From: Methanoculleus formosensis
Lineage (GTDB): Archaea; Halobacteriota; Methanomicrobia; Methanomicrobiales; Methanoculleaceae
NCBI RefSeq assembly: GCF_025384765.1
Contig: NZ_VHLL01000007.1
Span: 43,195 to 107,194, forward strand
Direction of reading: 5' to 3'
Length of the DNA stretch: 64,000 bases
Position numbers and translations under genes: made by a program. Positions 34,297 through 42,983 of this stretch are shown piece after piece; the first letter of the stretch is position 1, and every line of letters begins with the position of its first letter. Under the pieces are notes generated by a model. The model had not been told where the DNA came from. It saw only the letters and a program-made list of their open reading frames with translations, and made no database searches.

Positions 34297-35053
34297 GCAG
34301 ATGCCCGCAGGGGTGACGATAACAGAGATCGTGGAGGAGACGCCGTCGATCAGGACGTTCGTCTTCGACCGGGAGATTGCCGCGCGGCCGGGCCAGTTCG
34401 TGATGGTCTGGGTCCCGGGCGTGGACGAGATCCCGATGGGCCTCTCCTCACCGTCGTCGATAACCGTCCAGAAGGTCGGAGACGCGACAACTGCTCTCTT
34501 TGCGAAGAACGCAGGCGACCGGATCGGGATCCGCGGCCCCTACGGGAACGGGTTTGCCGTCTCGGGGAGGACGCTCGCCATCGGCGGCGGTGTCGGCACC
34601 TCCCCGCTGCTGCCGCTTGTTGAGGCCGGGCAGGTGGACACCTTCCTCCTTGGCGCACGGACAGCCTCCGAGCTCCTCTTCGCGGAGAGGATACGGCGTG
34701 CGGCGGCGCTGATGATCGCGACCGACGACGGCACCGCCGGCCACCACGGGTTCGTGACGGAACTCGTCTCAAGGGTGGACCTCGCCGACTTCGAACACGT
34801 CTGCGTCTGCGGGCCGGAGGTGATGATGGCGGCGGTCCTCGCCATCCTCGACCGGGAAGGGTGTGCGGAACGGGGGCAGTTCTCCATAAACCGCTACATG
34901 AAGTGCGGGGTCGGTCTCTGCGGGTCGTGCTGCACCGACCCGCACGGCCTGCGGGTCTGCAGGGACGGCCCCGTCTTCTCCGGCGACGTCCTGCTCGAGA
35001 GCGAGTTCGGGCGTTACGCGCGCGACGCGAGCGGGAGCCGGCATCGGGTCTAA
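34289..35053 (+). CDS. pyrK: Dihydroorotate dehydrogenase electron transfer subunit
   Basis: 254-residue FAD and [2Fe-2S] protein passing electrons from PyrD to NAD+. The N-terminal FAD domain (RPGQFVMVWVPG), the NAD domain (TLAIGGGVGTSPLLPL) and the C-terminal cluster Cys (KCGVGLCGSC then a fourth Cys in RVC) are in the usual order. The ATG overlaps the pyrD stop by eight bases. Confidence 0.95.
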   Translation: MHEQMPAGVTITEIVEETPSIRTFVFDREIAARPGQFVMVWVPGVDEIPMGLSSPSSITVQKVGDATTALFAKNAGDRIGIRGPYGNGFAVSGRTLAIGGGVGTSPLLPLVEAGQVDTFLLGARTASELLFAERIRRAAALMIATDDGTAGHHGFVTELVSRVDLADFEHVCVCGPEVMMAAVLAILDREGCAERGQFSINRYMKCGVGLCGSCCTDPHGLRVCRDGPVFSGDVLLESEFGRYARDASGSRHRV

Positions 35054-35080
35054 CCCCCTATCCTGCCCGAAAAGAGTGAG

Positions 35081-36325
35081 TCAGGCCAGGAAGTCATCCT
35101 GGGGCTTAAAGAGGAGGGAGAGGATGTTCTCCACCCACCCGAAGACCCTTGAGGTCATCGGGACTTCCTGAGCCGCGGCGCTCACTTCCCCCGTATCCTT
35201 GCCGGTGTTTTCGGGTGCCGGGGAGACGATCACATCTACCGCCGCCTCGTCCGGCTGTTCGGTCTCGTCAATCAGAGCCTCCGGCGGATTCCAGGTCTCG
35301 ACCAGGTCCGGATCGTCTGTGAAGAGACGGATCGACCGATCGCCCTCGCCGCCCCCGACGACGAGGAACGAACCGTCGGGAGTCACGGCAACTGATTCCG
35401 CACGGCCGGCGAGGCCGATCTCCTGGACCCGGGCTCCCGTCCGGTCGAGGACGTGGATCGTCTTGCCGGCCGCAGCGAAGACCCTGTCAGCCTCGTTCGT
35501 CAGGGCCGCCGAGGAGACGGCCTCCTCCACGGGATACTTCCAGAGGTGTTCACCCTCCCCCGTGGAGAGATAGAGGCACCGGTCGACCGATCCGGCCGCC
35601 ACGAACCGGCCGTCGGGGGTGAGGTCGATCCCCCTCACCAGCCTCCCGGTCCCGTAACTCCAGGACTCACCCTGCCTGCTGTTGAGGAGGTAGACCCCCT
35701 GGTTATCGCAGCCGATCGCGATTCTGCGGCCGTTCTCCGATATCGCGAGGTCGTAGCTGTCGGTTCCCATGTCGTAGTCCCAGAGTTGCTTCTTGTTTTT
35801 ATCAAAGATGTAGACCGCGCCGTTGTCGCAGCCGGCGGCGACGTACGCCCCGTTCGACGAGAGATCCACGCTCCGGTAGATAAAACCCGTCTTCACCGCC
35901 CAGAGCAGGTCTCCGTCCCGGTTGTAGAGATAGAGTTTGTCTGCAGCAACGCCGATACGTGATCCTTCGGGCGATATCCCGACGCCGTTCACGCGGGAAC
36001 CGACAGGGTTCTGCCAGAGGACGTTGCCCTGCTGGTCGAGAAGGTATACCGTCGAACCCGCAGAGGCAACGATCGTAGCACCGTCGTGGGTGATCGCCAC
36101 GGAACTGACCGGGCCGTTTGCCCCCAGGCTCCAGACGGGAACATACTCCCCTTCGTCGGCGGAGACAACCCCGCACAGGGCTGCAACAAGACAGCAGAAG
36201 AGAAGGAGCGGTGTCGCTATACGTCCGGCTCGATTTCCCCGGATCGCACGCCCGGAACGCATTATTCCGGAACCGGCCGGGACCCTGGCGGTAGAACTGG
36301 ATGAAGTCACTTCCCCCGATGACAT
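35081..36325 (-). CDS. Secreted beta-propeller (PQQ/WD-like) protein
   Basis: 414 residues. The N-terminus has a hydrophobic signal segment (IATPLLLFCCLVAALCGVVSA), then about eight 40-residue blades with the pattern VSVAITHDGATIVASAGSTVYLLDQQGNVLW typical of PQQ/WD40-like propellers. The C-terminal 60 residues are a Pro/Asp-rich linker and an amphipathic VFGWVENILSLLF. Probably exported; binding partner unknown. ATG 36325 lies 28 bases from the TATA box at 36347-36358, but ATG 36262, closer to the signal peptide, is possible. Confidence 0.75.
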   Translation of the reverse strand: MSSGEVTSSSSTARVPAGSGIMRSGRAIRGNRAGRIATPLLLFCCLVAALCGVVSADEGEYVPVWSLGANGPVSSVAITHDGATIVASAGSTVYLLDQQGNVLWQNPVGSRVNGVGISPEGSRIGVAADKLYLYNRDGDLLWAVKTGFIYRSVDLSSNGAYVAAGCDNGAVYIFDKNKKQLWDYDMGTDSYDLAISENGRRIAIGCDNQGVYLLNSRQGESWSYGTGRLVRGIDLTPDGRFVAAGSVDRCLYLSTGEGEHLWKYPVEEAVSSAALTNEADRVFAAAGKTIHVLDRTGARVQEIGLAGRAESVAVTPDGSFLVVGGGEGDRSIRLFTDDPDLVETWNPPEALIDETEQPDEAAVDVIVSPAPENTGKDTGEVSAAAQEVPMTSRVFGWVENILSLLFKPQDDFLA

Positions 36326-36346
36326 CACGGCCTGACTACTCGGAGA

Positions 36347-36358
36347 TAGTATATAATT
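36347..36358 (-). promoter_or_regulatory. TATA box of the beta-propeller gene
   Basis: GAATTATATACT on the minus strand, centred about 28 bases before ATG 36325. Confidence 0.55.
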
Positions 36359-36524
36359 CTTTCGGGCAACGTACCGCCTCCGGCTCCCGGGACGGTTCGG
36401 CGGGTCCTGAACGACCCCGATCAGGGACGGCCGGAGGTTGCCACGGTTTCGGGAGGGCCGGTAGAACTTTTTGAGGATCCGGGAGAGTCTCAGTACTTCA
36501 CTAGTTTCGGCACCCGACACCGGA

Positions 36525-36605
36525 CTTCGCGTTCTTCGCGCCTTCGCGTGAGGTGACGGCGGGAGCAGTACCGAAATCTCACGCGAAGAGCGCGAAGCCG
36601 CGAAG
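36525..36605. repeat. Imperfect inverted repeat with CTTCGCG arms
   Basis: Arms at 36525-36552 (CTTCGCGTTCTTCGCG...) and 36578-36605, roughly complementary over 28 bases, around a 25-base loop. They sit in a 593-base gap (36326-36918) with no gene. The gap also has short direct repeats (GGTGCTTGAGCACC is a perfect palindrome at about 36627-36640). Confidence 0.6.
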
Positions 36606-36918
36606 TGCGACTGCCCGTAGGACAGGTGCTTGAGCACCGTCAGGTGCGAAGTGCGAGTGTAGCGAGCATGAGAAGCCATCAAGTTTCGAGCCGCGACGTT
36701 CCATCAAGAATGGAGTTTGAGAAGCCTCGATGGTTGATCCTCCGGGTGGACTGCTCCAACCATGTTAGCAAAGTACTGAGCCGGATTCGGGAACTCACCG
36801 CTCGGGCACGAGAAAAGGAGGTTCTTGAACGGGGAATGCTCGCAGAGATACGGCAGGCCGGGCGGTCTCCCGCCCGGTTACGGGTCGGGGTTCCGTGCGA
36901 AGATCGGCGTGACGACGT

Positions 36919-37542
36919 TCAGCAAGCGTCGCGCAGGTCGTCGGTATCGTGTCCTGCCGCGGGATCGATCGACTCCAGGTCTTCGAGATTGTTGATATTC
37001 GTGAACGTCAACAGGTCGGGATCGATCTCCCGGATCTCCTCCATACCCACGTACCGGGTATTGAGACTCCAGATCATCGCCCGGACCGAGAGCGAATCGT
37101 GCTCCTCAAGATACTCAAGCAGTGCGCTTCTCCGGTAGACCGCGTGGAGCGGTTCGAGCATATCGGCGTTCCAGCTCGGAATGGCGGCATCGTAGCCAGC
37201 CGCAGCGTCGAAGAGCAGCCTGACCACCCCCGGATGGATGCAGGGCATGTCGCAGGCGGCAACGAAGACATACTCGCCGTGCACCGCGAGCGCCCCCGCG
37301 TGCAGGCCGCCGATGGGGCCGAGACCTCTCCTGAGATCCGGTATGCACTGGATATTCCCGAGATGATTGAACCGCTCGCACTGCCCGGGATCCCGCGCAA
37401 CGACCACGATCTCGTCGACCGCCTCCTTCAGGGTGTCGATGAGGCGGTCGATGAAGGTCTTGCCCTGGAACGTAAAAAAATACTTCTCCCGCCCCCCGGC
37501 ACGGCGTGCCGCTCCGCCGACAAGGACTATCGCAGATCGCAT
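36919..37542 (-). CDS. mobA: MobA-like molybdenum cofactor guanylyltransferase
   Basis: 207-residue nucleotidyltransferase likely to attach GMP to molybdopterin for Mo/W enzymes such as formate dehydrogenase or formylmethanofuran dehydrogenase. The motif VGGAARRAGGREKYFF is a variant of the LAGG-x3-RMG-x-DK nucleotide loop, with ACDMPC as the metal-binding Asp. The glycine-rich loop deviates (VGGAARRAGG), so related NTP-transferases (for example CofC-like) cannot be fully excluded. It is followed by panE 18 bases upstream in the same direction. Confidence 0.82.
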   Translation of the reverse strand: MRSAIVLVGGAARRAGGREKYFFTFQGKTFIDRLIDTLKEAVDEIVVVARDPGQCERFNHLGNIQCIPDLRRGLGPIGGLHAGALAVHGEYVFVAACDMPCIHPGVVRLLFDAAAGYDAAIPSWNADMLEPLHAVYRRSALLEYLEEHDSLSVRAMIWSLNTRYVGMEEIREIDPDLLTFTNINNLEDLESIDPAAGHDTDDLRDAC

Positions 37543-37560
37543 GCTCCTCCCTCCCGGCCG

Positions 37561-38472
37561 TCAGAGCCGCTCCCGGAAGCGGATCAGTTCGGCGATGCAG
37601 GTGTTGTAAGGTGCCTCGATGCCGTGCTTCCTGGCGAGTGCCGCCACCGCACCGTTCATGAAGTCGATCTCGGTCTTCCTCCCGCCAGCGATGTCCTGGA
37701 GCATCGACGAGTGATGGGCGGCCGTGGCGGGGAGCTGGTCGGTGCGGAGATACTCGAGGTAGGCCTCCGCCGTCTCCCAGGGAAGGGCGACGCCTTCGGC
37801 TTTTGCCACCCGGTATGCCTCACGGACGATCGCGGCGACGACCGTCCATGCGTGCGGATCGGTGAGCGCGCCGTACGGGACGTTCATCAGGGCACCGAGT
37901 GGATTTAACGCGCAGTTGTAGAGGGTCTTGCTCCAGACATCCGTCCTGATCCCGGCGGTTGCCTCCGCCCGGATACCGGCCTCCCGCATGAGGGCGGCGA
38001 GGGCATCGACCGCGTCGTCCTTACCGGACGGGAACCTCCCGAGTATCATGGGAGACGCCTCCACCGAGACGTGGACCGACGCATCGCCCCGCCACTCGAA
38101 CCCGGTGATGATCATGCCCGCGATGACCCGGTCGGTGAACCGCGCGATGATCTCCTCGTTCCCGATGCCGTTCTGGAGGCTCACCGTCTCGCGCCCCCTG
38201 ATGGCGTCGGCGAACTGACGGCAGATCGCCTCCGTGTCGGTGGACTTCGCGGTGACGATGTAGTAGTCGGCATCCCGCCATCCGTCGGGGAGATCCTCGG
38301 AGCAGCTGAACCGGTATGTGCCCGCCCCCCATATGCCGGTCATCAGAAAGCCCCGCTCCTGCACCGCGTTCGCATGCCGCGCCCGGGTAACGGCGTGAAC
38401 GTCCGCGACGCGGGACAACTTCGCGGCAATGGTCAGCCCGACCGCCCCGGCACCCAGGACCACGATCTTCAT
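37561..38472 (-). CDS. panE: 2-dehydropantoate 2-reductase
   Basis: 303-residue NADPH-dependent ketopantoate reductase for pantothenate/CoA synthesis. The Rossmann motif VVLGAGAVGLTIA opens the protein; QNGIGNEE and the catalytic Lys region WSKTLYNCALNPLGAL are typical, as is the late DIAGGRKTEIDFMNGAV. Length is normal. Transcribed with mobA. Some family members act on other keto acids. Confidence 0.92.
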   Translation of the reverse strand: MKIVVLGAGAVGLTIAAKLSRVADVHAVTRARHANAVQERGFLMTGIWGAGTYRFSCSEDLPDGWRDADYYIVTAKSTDTEAICRQFADAIRGRETVSLQNGIGNEEIIARFTDRVIAGMIITGFEWRGDASVHVSVEASPMILGRFPSGKDDAVDALAALMREAGIRAEATAGIRTDVWSKTLYNCALNPLGALMNVPYGALTDPHAWTVVAAIVREAYRVAKAEGVALPWETAEAYLEYLRTDQLPATAAHHSSMLQDIAGGRKTEIDFMNGAVAALARKHGIEAPYNTCIAELIRFRERL

Positions 38473-38493
38473 CTCGATAGTACTATAGCAGAG

Positions 38494-38961
38494 TTACCTG
38501 TTAACTTCTCCCTTTTCCGGCATGCAGACATCTCTCTGGCGTTCCATCGCCAGCAGGGCCTCTTTGATCGCGAGATCGGGGGAGAACCCGCCGATGCCGG
38601 TCTTCGCGACGACCCGGTGGCAGGGCACCACGAGCGGGGTCGGGTTCCTCGCCATCGCCGCCCCGACCGCCCGGGGCGCGGTTCCGACCATCCAGGCAAC
38701 CTCACCGTAGGTGACGGTCTCCCCGCAGGGGACTTCCCGGACGGCACGGTAGATCCTCGCGAAGGTCGTCTCACCCTCGGTCGCGACGCTTCTGAGCGTG
38801 GAGAGATCCGATGGCCGCCCGGCACAGTAGCGCAGGATCTCTTCCGGGACGGGGCCAGGGATACCTTCGCGCGCAAAACGCACCCGGTAGACGAGATCGT
38901 CCTGCCACGAGACATGGACGTTCCAGAGACCGAAGCGGCACGATCCGCTCAGGATCGCCAT
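38494..38961 (-). CDS. ogt: Methylated-DNA--protein-cysteine methyltransferase
   Basis: 155-residue suicide repair enzyme taking the methyl group from O6-methylguanine. The acceptor motif is PCHRVV with Cys114; VTYGEVAWMVG and the preceding Arg finger region (RAVGAAMARNP) are conserved. The N-terminal 60 residues are shorter than in bacterial Ada-type enzymes. ATG 38961 follows GGAGG by seven bases and overlaps the helicase stop by 13. It likely shares an operon with the helicase. Confidence 0.94.
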   Translation of the reverse strand: MAILSGSCRFGLWNVHVSWQDDLVYRVRFAREGIPGPVPEEILRYCAGRPSDLSTLRSVATEGETTFARIYRAVREVPCGETVTYGEVAWMVGTAPRAVGAAMARNPTPLVVPCHRVVAKTGIGGFSPDLAIKEALLAMERQRDVCMPEKGEVNR

Positions 38962-40958
38962 CTCTCGGCCTCCTTCCGGAACTCTTCGAGGGTGCATCTC
39001 GTCATCTCCTCCTGCATCCACGGAGGCAGCCCGGCGTGAACCCGGGACTCAAGGAACCGTTTATCACCGAGGACGAGCATCCCCCTGTCCTCAGGCGTCC
39101 GGAGCACCCTCCCTAACGCCTGCAGGGCGCGGTTGACGGCCGGGAGGGTGTAGCTGATGAACTCCCCCTCATCGCCGAACTTCATCCGGAAGTAGTCGAT
39201 CACCATCTTACGGACGCGGTTGAACGGTGCGAGCGGGAGACCGATGACGAGCGCCCCGGAAAGCATATCGCCGCGGTAGTCCAGGCCCTCACTCCACTTG
39301 CCGCCGCAGACCGCAAAGAGGACGCCAGAGCGGCCGGTCCCGGGGAGGGCCATGAACTCCCGGAGCATCGCGGCCGAGGCCGAGGTATCCTTGGACTCGA
39401 TGTAGATCTGCTTCTTCCTGATCCGGGGGGCGCAGCGATCCGCGAAGGTGTTCAGGAGGTCGTAGGAGGGGAAGTAGACCGCGAGGTTCCCCGGGATGCG
39501 GGCGAACGTCGTGATATAGTCCTCGGTCCGCGAGAGGTTATCTCTGTCCCGGCGCATCGAGTAGGCGGTGGTGATGTCGTTTGCGCAGAAGATGCGGCGG
39601 TTCTCGGGGGGGAAGGAGTTCGGGAGCGAGATCGCCGTGACGGGGAGGTCGCCGAAGTAGTAGCGGCGGTAACTCTCGATGGGCGAGAGCGTCCCCGAGA
39701 TCAAGACACAACAGGCATGCGCACGGGCGATCTCCTGGAGTTTCGTGCTCGGGTCGATGTTTCTGACCTCGAGCGCCACAGCCCCTTCTTCCTCTTTGCG
39801 GTAGACCGTAAGGTAGGCCGGGTCGGCGGCGGAACGGAAGATCCGGTAGAAGAACTCGGTCAGCCGTTCGATCGCGCTCTCCCGGAACTCGCCCGCCTGC
39901 ATGTTCTTCTCGCGGATCCCCTCGCTGATCTTGAGGAGGTCGTCCACGATCTCCTCCACGTTCCGGTAGAGTGTCCCCGAGAGGATCATCCGCTGGAAGA
40001 TGGCGGGGTCGAACCAGTCCTCGACCTCGTGCGAGCCCTTGAGCGCCTCCATGAACCGGGTGATCTGCGGCAGAATCTGGACGATGGCGTCCGCCTGCGG
40101 CGACCGGCGGCGACCGGAGAGTTCGTGGCCGGCCTGCACGATATCCCGCTCCTCGATCGTCACGCTCTCGATGCTCTGGACGACATCGCCGCAGTTGTGG
40201 GCCTCATCGATGAGCAGCAGGGCGTCGTGCCCCTCGATCCCGAGCGAGAGGTAGATCTGCTCCCGGATGGCGTCGTCGAAGAGGTGGTAGAAGTTCACGA
40301 GCACCACATCGGCGTCCCGTGCGGCATGCATCATCGTATCGTAAGGGCAGATGTCGCCGCAGAACCCGGCGAGCTGGTCGGGCCAGATCATCTCGGTGCT
40401 CACCCGCTCCGCCCGGACGCGCAGGGCCGCCGACGGGATCATCTTCAACCCCCCATCCTCGGGCTCCACGAAGGATTTACCGTGGATGAAGTAGGGGCAG
40501 ATGAGCGGGTGTTCCGGGTCTATTTTGCGGATCTGCTGTTTGATCTGGCGGTCGTTTGCCGGGACGAGCGATCCCTTCTGCGCCCGCTCCCGCATCAGCG
40601 CCGTCGAGAAGGACTTGACGCCCTCACACCGCCGGTAGATGTCACCCTCGCCCCCGAGCGGACACATGCTGGACTTACCGATGAGGTAGGCGAACTTGAG
40701 GCCGCCGCGCTTCTTCCGGATGAGCTCGAGCTCCCGCATGAACGTCGCAAGCTGGCTGATGGTCCGGACGGCGACGAAGACTTTGCGTCCCCGGCTCTCC
40801 GCAAGGAGCGCGGAGACCACGCTCGACTTGCCGCTCCCGGTCGGCGCATCGATCATGGCGATGCCGCCGTCGCGGGCGACAGTTGCGGCCGACTCAAGCA
40901 TCTCCCGCTGGTGAGGGCGGTACTCCCGGTACGGGAACCAGTCGTCGAGACTATCCAT
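38949..40958 (-). CDS. XPD/Rad3-like Fe-S DNA helicase
   Basis: 669-residue superfamily 2 helicase. Motifs: RPHQREML (Q-like), APTGSGKSSV (Walker A), DEAHNC (DEAH Walker B), SGTLSPIE (motif III/IV region), and late GKWSEGLDYRGD and QALGRVLRTPEDRG. Cysteines in SSMCPLGG, YRRCEG, LICPYF and DICPYD form the 4Fe-4S site of XPD. ATG 40958 matches the family start (FPYREYRPHQ); ATGs at 40982 and 41105 are in frame, and the latter would be too close to the only TATA-like element. Probably unwinds DNA in repair; DinG-type relatives are an alternative. Confidence 0.92.
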   Translation of the reverse strand: MDSLDDWFPYREYRPHQREMLESAATVARDGGIAMIDAPTGSGKSSVVSALLAESRGRKVFVAVRTISQLATFMRELELIRKKRGGLKFAYLIGKSSMCPLGGEGDIYRRCEGVKSFSTALMRERAQKGSLVPANDRQIKQQIRKIDPEHPLICPYFIHGKSFVEPEDGGLKMIPSAALRVRAERVSTEMIWPDQLAGFCGDICPYDTMMHAARDADVVLVNFYHLFDDAIREQIYLSLGIEGHDALLLIDEAHNCGDVVQSIESVTIEERDIVQAGHELSGRRRSPQADAIVQILPQITRFMEALKGSHEVEDWFDPAIFQRMILSGTLYRNVEEIVDDLLKISEGIREKNMQAGEFRESAIERLTEFFYRIFRSAADPAYLTVYRKEEEGAVALEVRNIDPSTKLQEIARAHACCVLISGTLSPIESYRRYYFGDLPVTAISLPNSFPPENRRIFCANDITTAYSMRRDRDNLSRTEDYITTFARIPGNLAVYFPSYDLLNTFADRCAPRIRKKQIYIESKDTSASAAMLREFMALPGTGRSGVLFAVCGGKWSEGLDYRGDMLSGALVIGLPLAPFNRVRKMVIDYFRMKFGDEGEFISYTLPAVNRALQALGRVLRTPEDRGMLVLGDKRFLESRVHAGLPPWMQEEMTRCTLEEFRKEAERWRS

Positions 40959-41208
40959 TGCATACAGTTCGACGTCGTACATCAATGTAGTTTGGGTGCC
41001 CGGGGCGAAAGTGAGGGGGAGGAAGGCGGGGGAGAGGACGATGCCGGATCTACCACGGTCCTGCCGTGAACGCAGCACGGCGCACAGATCGACGTCGGTT
41101 TTCATTGAGAGCCATTAAAAAATACTTAATTGCCTTACGGGGGCAGGAAAATGAAACATGACGAAAGTATTATCTTGCTTACCGTGAACCTCCCGACTGA
41201 GGAATCAT

Positions 41209-41457
41209 ATGTCCTTCAAAGCAGAAGTCATCGACAAGATAGCGGCCCTCGTCACGGCCGCATTTGGTCTGGTCGCCGCTCTCGCATGGAACGGCGCAAT
41301 TCAAGAGCTTTTTGCCCTCATATTCGGCGATCAGAGCACGCTCGTCGCCATGCTGGTGTATGCCGTCGTCGTGACGATCATCGCAGTGATCGTGGTGATC
41401 CTGATCGGCCGCGCCGCCGCGAAGGCGAAGCGAGAGGACGAGACAGCAAAACAGTGA
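41209..41457 (+). CDS. Small membrane protein (DUF5654-like)
   Basis: 82-residue protein with two hydrophobic segments (about 12-30 and 43-65) and a charged Lys/Glu tail. The opening MSFKAEVIDKIAALVTAAFGLVAALAWNGA matches small archaeal proteins of the DUF5654 type, function unknown. GAGGAA before ATG 41209 is the ribosome site and AAGTATTATC at 41164-41173 a possible TATA box. Confidence 0.75.
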   Translation: MSFKAEVIDKIAALVTAAFGLVAALAWNGAIQELFALIFGDQSTLVAMLVYAVVVTIIAVIVVILIGRAAAKAKREDETAKQ

Positions 41458-41518
41458 AATCCGCAAACCACTCCGATTTTTGGCTCATTCATCCAGACCA
41501 GAACCTATCGGATCTCCA

Positions 41519-42556
41519 ATGAGGCTGCACGACAACCGGGCAAAGGATCTCGTCTACACCGATGCTGCCCGCACACGACCGGTCACCGTCACGGTCATCG
41601 ACTACGACGCAGCCCGTCTCGACGAGCGGGTCTGCACCCGGCCGGGAGACTTCCGGGACCTTATCACCCGCCCGACGGTCACCTGGGTCGACGTCGACGG
41701 CGTCCATGATGCCGGGGTTATCCGGGAGGTCGGGGAAGCCGTCGGGATCCACCCCCTGATCCTGGAGGACATCGCGAACACCCGCTAGCGGCCGAAGATA
41801 GAGGACTACGGCGATTACCTCTACGTCGCGGTCCGGATGCTCGCCCCCGACGGCGACGGCGAGTTCCAGAGCGAGCAGGTCAGCCTTCTGCTCGGGAACG
41901 GTTACGTCGTCTCGTTCCAGGAGCAGCCGGGCGATCTCTTCTGGCGCATCAGGGAGCGGCTGCGCGCGGGAGCAGGAAGGCTCCGGGGCGAGGGGGCGGA
42001 CGGCCTCTTCCACGCTCTGCTGGACGCGATCGTCGACGGTTATTTCACCGTGATCGAGGAGTTTGGGGAGCGTATCGAAGCAGTCGAAGATGAGGTGGTG
42101 GCAGAACCCAACCGCAAGACCCTGCAGGCGATCTACGCCCTGAAACGGTCTCTGGTTGCGCTCCGGCGCTCGGTCTGGCCGCTTCGCGACGTGGTGGCAG
42201 AACTCGAACGGGGTGAATCGCCCCTGATCCGTGAGCCGACGCGCGTCTACTTCCGGGACATCTACGACCACACTATAGAGGTCGCCGAGACGGTGGAGAC
42301 CTACCGGGAGGTGATGACCGGGACACTCGACGTCTATCTCTCGAGCCAGAGCAGCAAGATGAACGAGATCATGAAGGTCCTCACCGTCATCGCCACCATC
42401 TTCATCCCGCTCACCTTCATCGCCGGGGTCTACGGCATGAACTTCGCGCACATGCCGGGGATCGGGCATCCCCTGGGCTATGCGGCCGCCCTCGCCTCGA
42501 TGGCGGTCGTCGCGGGGTTGATGCTCCTCTACTTCAGGAAGGAAGAGTGGATCTGA
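41519..42556 (+). pseudogene. corA: corA-1, Mg2+/Co2+ channel gene broken by in-frame TAG
   Basis: 345-residue CorA family divalent cation channel split by one in-frame TAG at 41786-41788. The frame is otherwise intact: residues 1-89 end EDIANTR, then the stop, then RPKIEDYGDYLYVAVRML and the rest through the GMN motif (VYGMNF) and two C-terminal helices. The neighbour at 42984 has DQRPK at the equivalent place, and CorA proteins generally have Gln there, so the change is CAG to TAG. Either a recent pseudogene, a sequencing error, or read-through. No second stop or frameshift was noted, suggesting recency. Confidence 0.85.
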
Positions 42557-42983
42557 ACCGCTGCCGGTACCCCCGCTCATAACCGGATACCGGTATCTCC
42601 CGCTGCGTCGAAGCCCGCGTGCGCCGGCGATAGCACGGACGAGAGGGAATACTACTCGTTTCGGAGAACGGCATCCACCTTAATGGTCGTCGTTATCGGC
42701 GTCATTCCCCTTCGGGTCCGGATCGACGCCAACTGCATCCTGGTCGCCTGCGGGATCGTCGGCGCGGGAACCGCCGTCGCGACCGAGTAGATCCATCTCC
42801 TACGGCGGCGGGCCGGTAAAAGACGCATGATTGGGCAGGCAGTGATGTTTTATACCTTGGGATGAATGCCCCTTCCCCGGGGTGGTGTCCACGACTCCTG
42901 GCGGGCGACTCGCCGACTGATTCCCCGGGACTGGCGAGGTGCAGCCGCCTCTTCCCCGGGGAGCAGGCAGTCCGGAGGTGTTG
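42557..42983. other. Gap between the corA paralogues
   Basis: Besides the weak small frame, it carries a TATA-like TTTTATACC at 42848-42856 that could drive corA-2, leaving a leader of about 105 bases. Nothing else is seen. Confidence 0.4.
42683..42790 (+). CDS. Possible 35-residue small hydrophobic peptide
   Basis: ATG to TAG in the gap between the two corA genes, giving VVVIGVIPLRVRIDANCILV and a glycine/alanine-rich end. It would be a single short membrane-like segment. No ribosome site is evident, so it may be a chance frame or a remnant. Confidence 0.2.
   Translation: MVVVIGVIPLRVRIDANCILVACGIVGAGTAVATE

Noticed and set aside
41786..41788. Pyrrolysine decoding of the corA TAG
   Set aside because: Gln is conserved at this place in the paralogue, Pyl is known in methylamine methyltransferases, and no pyl gene is seen in the window. 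Kept only as a control to test.
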